Assembly (NCBI GenBank): GCA_030728545.1
Contig: JANQZQ010000044.1
Location: forward strand, 1-31,089
Direction of reading: 5' to 3'
Origin: Ilumatobacteraceae bacterium
Lineage (GTDB): Bacteria > Actinomycetota > Acidimicrobiia > Acidimicrobiales > Ilumatobacteraceae
DNA length: 31,089 nucleotides
Within the stretch, counting starts at the first letter, position 1. Each line of letters begins with the position of its first letter. Positions 15,929-23,588 of the stretch are shown piece after piece. The translations under genes were made by a program, and so were the position numbers. Under the pieces are notes generated by a model. It was not told where the DNA came from. It did not search any database and saw only the letters and a program-made list of their open reading frames with translations.

Positions 15929-17086
15929 ATGATTGCACTGCCAACGGGTTTTACCGCTCGCACCGCTAATTTTGGCATCAAAGACACCTCGCCCGACTTT
16001 GTCGTTGTGGTTGGCGAGCCTGGCACTGTTGGTGCATCGCTGTACACCAAAAGTCGATTTGCCGGCGCCAGCGTGGTATTGAGCCGTGAGTTGGCAGCGC
16101 ACGGCACCACTCGCGCCGTTGTGGTGCTGTCAAAAAACTCAAACGTTGCAACGGGTGATGAAGGCTTGCGCAACGCGCGCGAAATCGTCGATCAAGTAGC
16201 CGCCCACTACGACATGTCACCGCATGACCTAGTGATTGCGTCAACGGGTGTCATCGGTCGGCAGTATCCAATGAACAAAATTCGTGCCGGTCTACAAACC
16301 CTCGGTGATGTTGCCATCACCACCGACGCCGAGCAGGTGGCGCGGGCGATCATGACTACTGATACACGACCAAAGATTGCCGAGGCACTCATCAGCGGGT
16401 CGGCGGCGCGCATCGTGGGCGTAGCCAAAGGTGTGGGGATGATCGAGCCCGACATGGCCACCCATATTTCGTTGGTGTTCACCGACGCAGCGGTGTCACA
16501 ATCTGATCTCGAGGCAGCATTTCGCCATTGCGTTGATCACACCTTCAACCGAGTGTCAGTCGATACCGATACATCCACCAGTGACACCACCGTGTGTTTG
16601 GCTAGCGGTACTGCCGGAACAGTCGACGCCCCCGCTTTTGCTGCGGCACTGCACGAAGTGTTGCTGTCGCTCACCAAGCAAATTGCCCGTGACGGCGAGG
16701 GTGCAGAAAAACTCATTGAAGTACGTGTCGACTCGGCGCGTGACGATGAACAGGCCGTCACCGTGGCCCGCACAATCGTCAACTCACCACTGGTCAAAAC
16801 AGCCGTGCACGGTGCCGACCCCAACTGGGGCCGCGTGGCCATGGCCATCGGCAAGTGTTCGCAGTACCCCGATATTGATCAGCAACGTGTGGTGATTCGC
16901 TTCGGAACCCAAGAGGTCTACCCGCAGCGTGTCGACGAAGCCGGCTTGGCGCAACTGAGCGCCTACATGCAAGGCGCCGACGTGCTCATTCATGTTTCGC
17001 TGGCCACGGGCACACATTCCGCCACTGTGTGGGGCTGCGACCTCACTGCTGGTTATGTGCGCATCAACGCCGACTACACCACCTAG
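15929..17086 (+). CDS. argJ: ArgJ-type glutamate/ornithine N-acetyltransferase
   Basis: This 385-residue protein is a full-length ArgJ-fold Ntn-hydrolase, which moves acetyl from N-acetylornithine to glutamate in arginine synthesis. The self-cleavage site is Ala177-Thr178 in MIEPDMATH, with the new N-terminal Thr as nucleophile. The oxyanion pair Thr106-Gly107 (ASTGVIG), Lys167 (AKGVG), the block DTDTSTSDT, ADPNWGR and the C-terminal CDLTAGYVRINADY are all present. The N-terminal motif, NSGNANACTG in canonical ArgJ, reads SKNSNVATG here, so the protein is divergent. No other arg gene is nearby. It may be the genuine ArgJ or a paralogue with another acyl acceptor. Its stop overlaps the convergent gene in a shared CTAG. 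Confidence 0.88.
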   Translation: MIALPTGFTARTANFGIKDTSPDFVVVVGEPGTVGASLYTKSRFAGASVVLSRELAAHGTTRAVVVLSKNSNVATGDEGLRNAREIVDQVAAHYDMSPHDLVIASTGVIGRQYPMNKIRAGLQTLGDVAITTDAEQVARAIMTTDTRPKIAEALISGSAARIVGVAKGVGMIEPDMATHISLVFTDAAVSQSDLEAAFRHCVDHTFNRVSVDTDTSTSDTTVCLASGTAGTVDAPAFAAALHEVLLSLTKQIARDGEGAEKLIEVRVDSARDDEQAVTVARTIVNSPLVKTAVHGADPNWGRVAMAIGKCSQYPDIDQQRVVIRFGTQEVYPQRVDEAGLAQLSAYMQGADVLIHVSLATGTHSATVWGCDLTAGYVRINADYTT

Positions 17087-18000
17087 GCAAGCAGCGAGTC
17101 GAGCCACGTGAGGGTGGCGGCTCGATAGTCGTAGACACTCTTGTAGCGAGCGACGGCATCAGGCAGACGCGCTACAAGTTCGCGCAAGGCACTGATTGCC
17201 GCGGGCCCTCGCTGCACATAGGTGGCCAGCGGCTCTTGAAACCCGCGGATGGTGAACAACACACCATTCGTGCGTGGCAGACGACGCAATGTTTCGCGCT
17301 CGATGCGAATCCATAACTCCGACGGATGATCCACCAATTGTCGCCCCGGTGCAAACGGCTGAAACAACGCCGGATGATCTTCGAGTGTCCAATTTGACCG
17401 CCACACCGGCTTGTCAGGTGACAGTCGGGTCAAAGTTGTGTCGACAGCAGCACCAATATGTTCGGCATACAGCGCCACAGGTTTGTGCACGGCCAACATG
17501 TCGTGGCCAATTTTGTCGGCCAGTCGCCAACGACTCGGCGAACACACCACGCCTGCCACGAAGGGCAACTGCTCGGCATCCCCCGCAGCAACTGATCGCA
17601 ACACAGTCAAATCATCAGGCACGGCGAGTGCGGCATCCACGAGTGCGTCGACGCCGGTTCGGCTCGTTGACTTGCCTGCCCACGTGAGCACGAGTTCGGC
17701 GGCTTCTTGCGCCACATCGTGGCAGTCATCGCGAAACGACACCACCTCGTGGCGCCGATCTGCGATCAGTGCTCGCTTCATGGCCAACGTGGGTTCCCAG
17801 TCCGCGTCGCGCACGAACCACTTATCAACCTCTAGCGGCTTGACCCCCACGCGATGGCGGAATGCGTCACCGACCGCCTGCGGAAGAATCTCATCATGCG
17901 GAATCCGTGCGATGTAGCCCGCGTTGACATTCGACGTCGCAGGTGCCGTATCAAACGGCGTGAACGGGTCGCGGTGCGTTACGAATGCGGCGCGAGACAA
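17083..18000 (-). CDS. DUF3445 protein, heme-dependent oxidative N-demethylase-like
   Basis: The 305-residue product matches what I recall of DUF3445 (HODM alpha-subunit-like): VCSPSRWRLADKIGHDMLAVHKPV, then VWRSNWTL and WIRIERETLRRLPRTNGVLFTIR. In the characterised Methylobacterium enzyme this subunit binds heme in a PAS-like fold and demethylates dimethylamine; other members are unstudied. The partner reductase subunits are not visible here. The only start near the SDR stop is TTG at 18000 (6 nt gap); the next Met is well inside the domain. It is probably the last gene of an operon with rnhA and the SDR. Function beyond the family is inference. Confidence 0.82.
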   Translation of the reverse strand: MSRAAFVTHRDPFTPFDTAPATSNVNAGYIARIPHDEILPQAVGDAFRHRVGVKPLEVDKWFVRDADWEPTLAMKRALIADRRHEVVSFRDDCHDVAQEAAELVLTWAGKSTSRTGVDALVDAALAVPDDLTVLRSVAAGDAEQLPFVAGVVCSPSRWRLADKIGHDMLAVHKPVALYAEHIGAAVDTTLTRLSPDKPVWRSNWTLEDHPALFQPFAPGRQLVDHPSELWIRIERETLRRLPRTNGVLFTIRGFQEPLATYVQRGPAAISALRELVARLPDAVARYKSVYDYRAATLTWLDSLLA

Positions 18001-18006
18001 AACGGT

Positions 18007-18783
18007 TTATTTCGGTGGCATACGAATGCCGCCGTCGACACGAATGGTCTCGGCGTTCATGTAACTGTTCGTGATGCACTCCATCACCATTGAGGCAAGT
18101 TCGTCAGGGTCACCGAGGCGCTGCGGAAACAACACACCTTTTTGCAGGTTGCTCTTGAATGCTTCGCTCGAATCACCCTGACCATAGATAGGCGTGTCAA
18201 TCAATCCCGGTGCCACAGTGTTGATGCGCACCCCGATTGCTGCCAGGTCGCGAGCGATGGGCAGGGTCATACCCACCACACCACCCTTGGAAGCTGAATA
18301 CGAAGCCTGACCAATTTGCCCGTCAAAGGCTGCAACCGATGCAATGTTGACGATCGCGCCGCGCTCGCCGTGCGCCAGCGGCTCGTTGCGACTCATTGCA
18401 GTGCCCACCACGCGAATGCAGTCGAACGTGCCCACCAGGTTGATGGCAATAACTTTTTTGAAAGCGTCAAGGTTGGCGGCTGAGTCAACCGTGCCGTCTT
18501 TGCCAACAGTACGTTGCGCCCAGCCGATGCCAGCAGAGTTCACGAGTGCGCGAATCGGGCCCATCGATGTGGCCATCTCGACGGCGTTGATGATGTCTTG
18601 AGTGTTAGTCACGTCAACTTTGCAGAAGGCTCCACCAATTTCTTTGGCGAGGGCTTCACCTTTGTCGGCCTGCAAGTCGGCGATGACGACTTTGGCACCT
18701 TTCTTGGCGAGCATGCGAGCCGCGGCGGCTCCGATGCCGCTGGCTCCTCCGGTGACGATGGCGCTTGAGTTGGTGAGTTCCAT
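18007..18783 (-). CDS. SDR-family dehydrogenase, 3-hydroxyacyl-CoA dehydrogenase (HSD10)-like
   Basis: The 258-residue product is a classical SDR: nucleotide loop TGGASGIG (11-18), Asp36 after strand 2 (favouring NAD+), NSAG (82-85), catalytic Ser149, Tyr162 and Lys166 (YSASK). The insert around 87-105 and PGLIDTPIYG resemble the type II 3-hydroxyacyl-CoA dehydrogenase (HSD17B10) group, which oxidises short 3-hydroxyacyl-CoA in isoleucine or fatty-acid breakdown. The exact substrate is not proved. It begins 11 nt after rnhA and is followed by the DUF3445 gene after 6 nt. An acyl-CoA dehydrogenase lies further right, but not in this operon. Confidence 0.9.
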   Translation of the reverse strand: MELTNSSAIVTGGASGIGAAAARMLAKKGAKVVIADLQADKGEALAKEIGGAFCKVDVTNTQDIINAVEMATSMGPIRALVNSAGIGWAQRTVGKDGTVDSAANLDAFKKVIAINLVGTFDCIRVVGTAMSRNEPLAHGERGAIVNIASVAAFDGQIGQASYSASKGGVVGMTLPIARDLAAIGVRINTVAPGLIDTPIYGQGDSSEAFKSNLQKGVLFPQRLGDPDELASMVMECITNSYMNAETIRVDGGIRMPPK

Positions 18784-18794
18784 GGCGGCGAACG

Positions 18795-19241
18795 CTAGCG
18801 CACGCGCTCGATTGCAGCCACAGCGAGAACATCAACGAGTTCGTTCATGGGGTCGCCAGTGTGGCCACGCACCCACCGAAATGTGATGTCTCCGCGTTCT
18901 CGCACCAAGTCGATGAGCGGCTCCCACAAGTCCCGATTGGCCACAGGTTGGCGTTGACTATTTTTCCAACCGCGACGCAGCCAACCTTGCCACCAGCCCT
19001 CGGTGAAACATTTAACGACGTACTGGCTGTCTGACACCACTTCGATGGGGCCGGGCTCTGGTGCCAACGCGAGCATGGCACTCAGCACCGCCTGCAACTC
19101 CATGCGCTGGTTGGTGGTGGCGGGTTCGGCGCCACTGTCACTAATTTCACCGCGTGGTGCAATCGCCCATGCCCACCCACCAGGCCCCGGATTACCCGAG
19201 CACGCGCCGTCGGTGTAAACGGTGCGCAATATCGGCGTCAT
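18795..19241 (-). CDS. rnhA: Ribonuclease HI
   Basis: The 148-residue protein carries all four catalytic acids: Asp11 (YTDGACSGNPG), Glu48 (RMELQA), Asp71 (SDSQYV) and Asp137 (NELVDVLA), plus His127 (RGHTGD). It also has the basic handle region WWQGWLRRGWKNSQ. It cuts the RNA strand of RNA-DNA hybrids. ATG 19241 is preferred over the adjacent TTG 19244: AAGG lies 10 nt upstream and a TATTCT box overlaps the aceE promoter region. It is divergent from aceE across 34 bp. Confidence 0.95.
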   Translation of the reverse strand: MTPILRTVYTDGACSGNPGPGGWAWAIAPRGEISDSGAEPATTNQRMELQAVLSAMLALAPEPGPIEVVSDSQYVVKCFTEGWWQGWLRRGWKNSQRQPVANRDLWEPLIDLVRERGDITFRWVRGHTGDPMNELVDVLAVAAIERVR

Positions 19242-19263
19242 CAAGCCGCAACCTTAGTCGTGC

Positions 19264-19269
19264 GAGAAT
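19264..19269 (-). promoter_or_regulatory. Putative -10 box of rnhA (TATTCT), overlapping a weak aceE box
   Basis: The minus strand reads TATTCT 22 nt before rnhA's ATG, leaving a leader of about 16 nt with AAGG. On the plus strand, the same bases within GAGAAT end 6 nt before the aceE ATG, a weak match (A2 and T6 only) for a leaderless aceE start. The 34-bp gap must hold both promoters. Confidence 0.3.
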
Positions 19270-19275
19270 AGCCAC

Positions 19276-21396
19276 ATGCTGTTTGATGGTTCGGTACACC
19301 AGCTGCCCGACACTGACCCGCAAGAAACTCAGGAGTGGCTCGACTCGCTTGATGCAATCGTCGACGTGCAAGGAAAGACTCGTGCCCGATACTTGCTGTC
19401 GCGTTTGCTCGAACGCGCTCGTGAAACCCAGGTGAGCTTTCCAGCCACCGTTTCGACACCATACGTCAACACAATTCCTGCCGAACACGAACCTTGGTTT
19501 CCCGGCGACGAGCATCTTGAACGGCGTATTCGGGCCTACATTCGCTGGAACGCCGCCGTCATGGTCGTGCGTGCCAACACCGCGGCCGAAGGCATCGGCG
19601 GTCACCTGGCGACGTTTGCCTCATCGGCGTCGCTCTACGAAGTTGGCTTCAATCACTTCTTCCGCGGCAAAGACAATGGCCAGGCGGGCGACCACGTGTA
19701 CTTCCAGGGCCACGCCGCACCAGGCGTGTATGCGCGGGCATATCTTGAGCGTCGCTTCGAAGCCGAAGACCTCGATCACTTCCGGCGCGAGATTGGGCGC
19801 GGCGGCCGGGGGTTGTCGTCGTATCCGCACCCACGATTGATGCCCGAGTTCTGGGAGTTCCCCACTGTGTCGATGGGCCTCGGGCCAATCACAGCGCTGT
19901 ACCACGCGCGCTTCAACCGCTACCTCGAAAACCGCAAGTTGGATGACACATCAGAAAGCCGAGTGTGGGCGTTTCTTGGCGACGGTGAATGCGACGAACC
20001 CGAATCGCTCGGTGCAATTTCGCTGGCCTCGCGCGAGCACCTCGACAACTTGGTCTTCGTCGTCAACTGCAACCTCCAGCGCCTCGACGGCCCCGTGCGC
20101 GGCAACGGCAAGATCATCCAAGAACTCGAAGCAACGTTTCGTGGCGCAGGTTGGAACGTCATCAAAGTGGTGTGGGGCTCGAAGTGGGACGAGCTGCTGG
20201 CCCGCGACGTGTCAGGGGTGCTGCTCAACAAGATGAATTCCACGGTGGATGGCGAGTTTCAGCGCTACACCGTTGAAGACGGCAACTACATTCGCGAAAA
20301 CTTCTTTGGCCCCGACCCACGCTTGCGCGAAATGGTGTCGCACCTCACCGACCTAGAACTACAAGCACTTCCCCGTGGTGGTCACGACTACCGCAAGGTG
20401 TATGCGGCGTTCAAGGCCGCGTCCGACAACCTTGGTTCAGGTCGCCCCACAGCGATTTTGGCAAAAACCGTCAAAGGCTGGACTCTCGGCCCCGAAATCG
20501 AAGGTCGCAACGCCACCCACCAGATTAAAAAGATGAACGTGGAGCAGTTGCGTGTGTTGCGCGACCGTTTACACCTCAACGATGAAATCACCGACGAAAT
20601 GCTCGAGGGCGAAGTGGCGCCGTATTATCGCCCACCAGAAGATTCGGTTGAATACCAATACTTAATTGCCCGCCGACGTGCACTCGACGGTTTCGTGCCA
20701 CGGCGCATCGCCACAGCACGACGACGGCTCACTCTGCCCAGCGATGACGTGTTTCGCGAGTTTGATTCAGGCAGCGGCCAGCAATCTGTCAGCACCACGA
20801 TGGGCTTCACGCGCCTGTTGCGCAACTTGGCGCGCGATGCTGCGTTCGGCGAACGCGTCGTGCCGATCATCCCTGACGAAGCACGCACGTTCGGCATGGA
20901 TTCGCTGTTTCGCGAACTCAAGATCTACGCCTCACAAGGACAAAAGTACGAACCCGTCGACCACGACTTGTTGTTGACCTACGCCGAATCCACTTCTGGC
21001 CAAATTCTTGAAGAAGGCATCACCGAAGCGGGCAGTCTGGCCAGTTTCATCGCTGCTGGCACGGCGTATGCCACACGCGGTATCGAAATGGTGCCGTTCT
21101 ACACGTTTTATTCAATGTTTGGTTTTCAGCGAGTGGGCGATTTGATTTGGCAAGCCGCCGATGCCCGCACCCGCGGGTTTTTGCTCGCCGCCACCGCCGG
21201 GCGCACCACGCTGATGGGCGAAGGTTTGCAACATCAAGATGGTCACTCGCTCGTCTTGGCCAGCACCGTGCCGCCATGTCGCGCCTACGACCCGGCTTTT
21301 GCCTACGAAGTTGCCGCAATTGTGCGCAGCGGATTGCACGAGATGTACGGCGAAGTGCCTACCGACGTGTTTTATTACATCACGCTGTACAACTAA
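19276..21396 (+). CDS. aceE: Pyruvate dehydrogenase E1 (homodimeric AceE), N-terminal and central domains, ends at in-frame TAA
   Basis: This 706-residue product covers the first and middle thiamine-diphosphate domains of AceE, which decarboxylates pyruvate and acetylates the lipoyl arm of E2. Landmarks: TPYVNTIP, PWFPGDEHLERRIRAYIRWN, QGHAAPGVYARA, the TPP-binding FLGDGECDEPES with Asn264 and Asn266 (NCNLQRLDGPVRGNGK), and PIIPDEARTFGMDS. Family length is about 880-930. The frame stops at TAA 21394, exactly where homologues have Glu in an LYN-E motif; the C-terminal transketolase-C domain continues in the same frame. The start fits the family apart from a shorter leader. Confident identity; whether the stop is real, a read error or bypassed is open. 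Confidence 0.93.
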   Translation: MLFDGSVHQLPDTDPQETQEWLDSLDAIVDVQGKTRARYLLSRLLERARETQVSFPATVSTPYVNTIPAEHEPWFPGDEHLERRIRAYIRWNAAVMVVRANTAAEGIGGHLATFASSASLYEVGFNHFFRGKDNGQAGDHVYFQGHAAPGVYARAYLERRFEAEDLDHFRREIGRGGRGLSSYPHPRLMPEFWEFPTVSMGLGPITALYHARFNRYLENRKLDDTSESRVWAFLGDGECDEPESLGAISLASREHLDNLVFVVNCNLQRLDGPVRGNGKIIQELEATFRGAGWNVIKVVWGSKWDELLARDVSGVLLNKMNSTVDGEFQRYTVEDGNYIRENFFGPDPRLREMVSHLTDLELQALPRGGHDYRKVYAAFKAASDNLGSGRPTAILAKTVKGWTLGPEIEGRNATHQIKKMNVEQLRVLRDRLHLNDEITDEMLEGEVAPYYRPPEDSVEYQYLIARRRALDGFVPRRIATARRRLTLPSDDVFREFDSGSGQQSVSTTMGFTRLLRNLARDAAFGERVVPIIPDEARTFGMDSLFRELKIYASQGQKYEPVDHDLLLTYAESTSGQILEEGITEAGSLASFIAAGTAYATRGIEMVPFYTFYSMFGFQRVGDLIWQAADARTRGFLLAATAGRTTLMGEGLQHQDGHSLVLASTVPPCRAYDPAFAYEVAAIVRSGLHEMYGEVPTDVFYYITLYN
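21394..21396 (+). other. aceE: Single in-frame TAA interrupting aceE
   Basis: Codons run CTG TAC AAC TAA AAT TAT CCA ATG, that is LYN-stop-NYPM. Homologous AceE proteins read LYN-E or similar here, so one G-to-T change (GAA to TAA) explains the stop. The same frame stays open for 196 codons after it and retains AceE sequence. No frameshift is needed. Confidence 0.9.
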
Positions 21397-21405
21397 AATT
21401 ATCCA

Positions 21406-21987
21406 ATGCCACCCCGCCCGGCAGTTGCCGACCTTGATGCTCAAATTATGCGCGGCCTGTACAAACTGAGCGATGCCGGGGCCGCCAAGCACCATGCCAC
21501 GCTGGTGTTTTCTGGTTCGGCGCATTCTGCTGTGCAAGCCGCAGGGGTGGAATTAGCAGCACGCTGGGATGTGTCGTGCGATCTGTGGTCGGCAACCTCG
21601 TACAAAACCTTGCGCGAGAACGCCCTCGATGTTGAACGCTGGAACCGTCTGCACCCAACTTCGTCACCGCGCCAAGCCGACGTAACGCGCTTACTCGACG
21701 ATGGGGCCGGCCCGGTGGTGGCGGTAACCGACTTCATGCGCATCGTGCCCGAGCAAGTGGCCCGCTTTGTGCCAAGTCGATTGTTCGTGCCGCTCGGTAC
21801 CGACGGCTTTGGTCGTAGCGACACCCGCGAAGCGTTGCGCCGTCACTTTGAAGTCGACATGCCGAACATCGTGGTGGCAACTTTGCACGCACTGGCCCGC
21901 ACTGGCGAACTAAAACCCGAACTCGTCGCTGATGCAATCGCCCACTACGGTCTAAATCCAGAAAGTATCAATCCGCAGTATGCCTAA
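21406..21987 (+). CDS. aceE: AceE C-terminal (transketolase-C) domain, separated by stop
   Basis: From ATG 21406, 9 nt after the TAA and in the same frame, 193 residues match the C-terminal domain of AceE: IMRGLYKL, TLVFSGSAHSAVQAAGVELAARWDV, DLWSATSYKTLREN, VAVTDFMRIVPEQVARFVP, LGTDGFGRSDTREALRRHFEVD and a last helix. This domain shapes the dimer and complex contacts. It shows no decay (no further stop or frameshift), so selection on it seems recent or ongoing. No Shine-Dalgarno precedes the ATG; reinitiation after the nearby stop is possible. With the first part, the total is 903 codons, a normal AceE size. It overlaps the HhH-GPD gene by 8 nt. Confidence 0.88.
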   Translation: MPPRPAVADLDAQIMRGLYKLSDAGAAKHHATLVFSGSAHSAVQAAGVELAARWDVSCDLWSATSYKTLRENALDVERWNRLHPTSSPRQADVTRLLDDGAGPVVAVTDFMRIVPEQVARFVPSRLFVPLGTDGFGRSDTREALRRHFEVDMPNIVVATLHALARTGELKPELVADAIAHYGLNPESINPQYA

Positions 21988-22585
21988 ACAAAGCTCCAGC
22001 GACCTCTACGTGACGGGCATTGTCAAAGCCGACCGGTTGCTGAAGCGAGACGGCACGGCACTGCTCATCGGCATGCTGCTTGATCAGCAAGTGCCGATGG
22101 AATGGGCGTTCACCGGCCCGCACACATTGACCGAACGCTTCGGCCATCTCGACCCCCGCAAGTTCGCGGCGATGGATGTCGAGCGATTTGTTACACGCTG
22201 CTGTGAAAAGCCTGCGATTCACCGCTTTCCGGCGTCGATGGCACGTCGCATTCACGAACTGTGCGGCATCATCGCCGATCAGTACGCCAACAAGGGCGCC
22301 AACATCTGGAAAGACGTCGACGACGCGAGCGAACTATATGCCCGACTGCGAAAGCTGCCCGGCTTCGGTGATGAGAAAGCAAGAATCTTCATTGCCCTCT
22401 TAGCCAAACGCTTTGGCATCGCCCCCGAAGGTTGGCAGAAAGCGGCTAAACCGTTTGGCGACCATCGCATGCGCACGGTTGCCGACATTGATTCGCTTGA
22501 AGCCTTGCTCAAAGTGCGCCGCTTCAAACAACTTGAAAAGGCTCGTGATCGCGACAAGCAAAGTCGACCGCTAAAAAAGCGCTAG
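21980..22585 (+). CDS. HhH-GPD family DNA repair-like protein (TIGR03252 type)
   Basis: The 201-residue product has an HhH-GPD core: ALLIGMLLDQQVPMEWAF, an Ala/Leu-rich helix, and a helix-hairpin-helix LRKLPGFGDEKARIFIALLAKRFG (hairpin 126-130). It is like the actinobacterial set called HhH-GPD-type base excision repair protein. The loop after the hairpin, where glycosylases usually carry VDTH with the catalytic Asp, reads GIAPEGWQKA, so glycosylase activity is uncertain. It may still bind DNA. The ATG overlaps the aceE stop by 8 nt and galE follows after 4 nt, so it is translated from one message with them. Confidence 0.85.
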   Translation: MPKQSSSDLYVTGIVKADRLLKRDGTALLIGMLLDQQVPMEWAFTGPHTLTERFGHLDPRKFAAMDVERFVTRCCEKPAIHRFPASMARRIHELCGIIADQYANKGANIWKDVDDASELYARLRKLPGFGDEKARIFIALLAKRFGIAPEGWQKAAKPFGDHRMRTVADIDSLEALLKVRRFKQLEKARDRDKQSRPLKKR

Positions 22586-22589
22586 TCAC

Positions 22590-23570
22590 ATGACCATCCT
22601 CATCACTGGCGGTGCTGGCTACATCGGCTCGCACACTGCCCGCCTGCTCACCGAGCTGGGGCGCGATGTGGTGGTGCTCGACACGCTCGAACGCGGCTAC
22701 CGAGATGCACTCAATGACATCGACCTCGTGGTGGGTGATATCGCTGATCAACGCACAGTAGGCAAAGTGTGTCGCAAATATCGCGTGGAGAGCGTCATCC
22801 ACTTTGCGGCATACAAGGCAGTCGGCGAATCCATGACTGAGCCGCTGCGCTACTACCAAAACAATGTGGCAGCCTCAATCAGCCTGGTGGAGTCACTGCT
22901 TGAAAACGAAGTAACGCGCATTGTGTTTTCTTCATCGGCTGCGGTGTACGGCACGCCCGACACTGCCCCTGTTAACGAAGATGCACCCGTGCGACCCGAA
23001 AGCGTCTACGCCCAAACCAAAGCCGACGTCGAACGCTTTCTTGGCGCAAGTGATGCTGCGGGTCTGACTTCGGTCTGCCTGCGTTATTTCAACGCGGCCG
23101 GCGCCCACGAATCTGGCGACATGGGCGAAGACTGGTCGGCCACCGAGAACCTGGTTCCGGTCGTCATGAAAGTGCTGTTCGGCGCCCAAACATCGCTGGA
23201 GGTGTTTGGCGACGACTACCCCACTGCGGATGGCAGTTGCGTGCGCGACTATGTGCACGTCTCAGATCTTGCCGATGCCCACGTGAAAGCACTCGACTAT
23301 CTAGCTTCTGGTGGCAAGTCGCTGATCTGCAATGTAGGCACCGGGCAAGGAACTTCTGTCAAACAACTCATGGCGATGACCGAATCGGTCACGGGTCGTG
23401 CGCTGCCACACCACATCACCGGCCGTCGCGCCGGCGACCCCGCTGCGGTGTTTGCCGACCCCACGTTGATGCGCGCAGTTTTAGGGTGGCGCGCCACGAG
23501 AGATTTGCGCGAAATTATCTCCAGCGCGTATCGCTGGCACGAGCGTCACCCTGACGGCTACGACAGATAA
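22590..23570 (+). CDS. galE: UDP-glucose 4-epimerase
   Basis: This 326-residue extended SDR has GGAGYIGSH (7-15), Asp31, SSSAAVYG (114-121, catalytic Ser116), Tyr140 and Lys144 (YAQTK), RYFNAAGA and DGSCVRDYVHVSDLA, all GalE hallmarks. It interconverts UDP-glucose and UDP-galactose with bound NAD+, supplying galactosyl donors for cell-wall or exopolysaccharide synthesis. It ends the operon with aceE and the HhH-GPD gene and converges on the hydrolase gene after 18 nt, with no clear terminator between them. A GT2 glycosyltransferase lies 2.7 kb to the right. Confidence 0.94.
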   Translation: MTILITGGAGYIGSHTARLLTELGRDVVVLDTLERGYRDALNDIDLVVGDIADQRTVGKVCRKYRVESVIHFAAYKAVGESMTEPLRYYQNNVAASISLVESLLENEVTRIVFSSSAAVYGTPDTAPVNEDAPVRPESVYAQTKADVERFLGASDAAGLTSVCLRYFNAAGAHESGDMGEDWSATENLVPVVMKVLFGAQTSLEVFGDDYPTADGSCVRDYVHVSDLADAHVKALDYLASGGKSLICNVGTGQGTSVKQLMAMTESVTGRALPHHITGRRAGDPAAVFADPTLMRAVLGWRATRDLREIISSAYRWHERHPDGYDR

Positions 23571-23588
23571 ACACGCAGCACTCAACCA

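Noticed and set aside
21394..21396. Recoding of TAA as a sense codon across the genome
   Set aside because: Other genes here end in TAA at the expected family length (E2, E3, amidase), so the code is standard.
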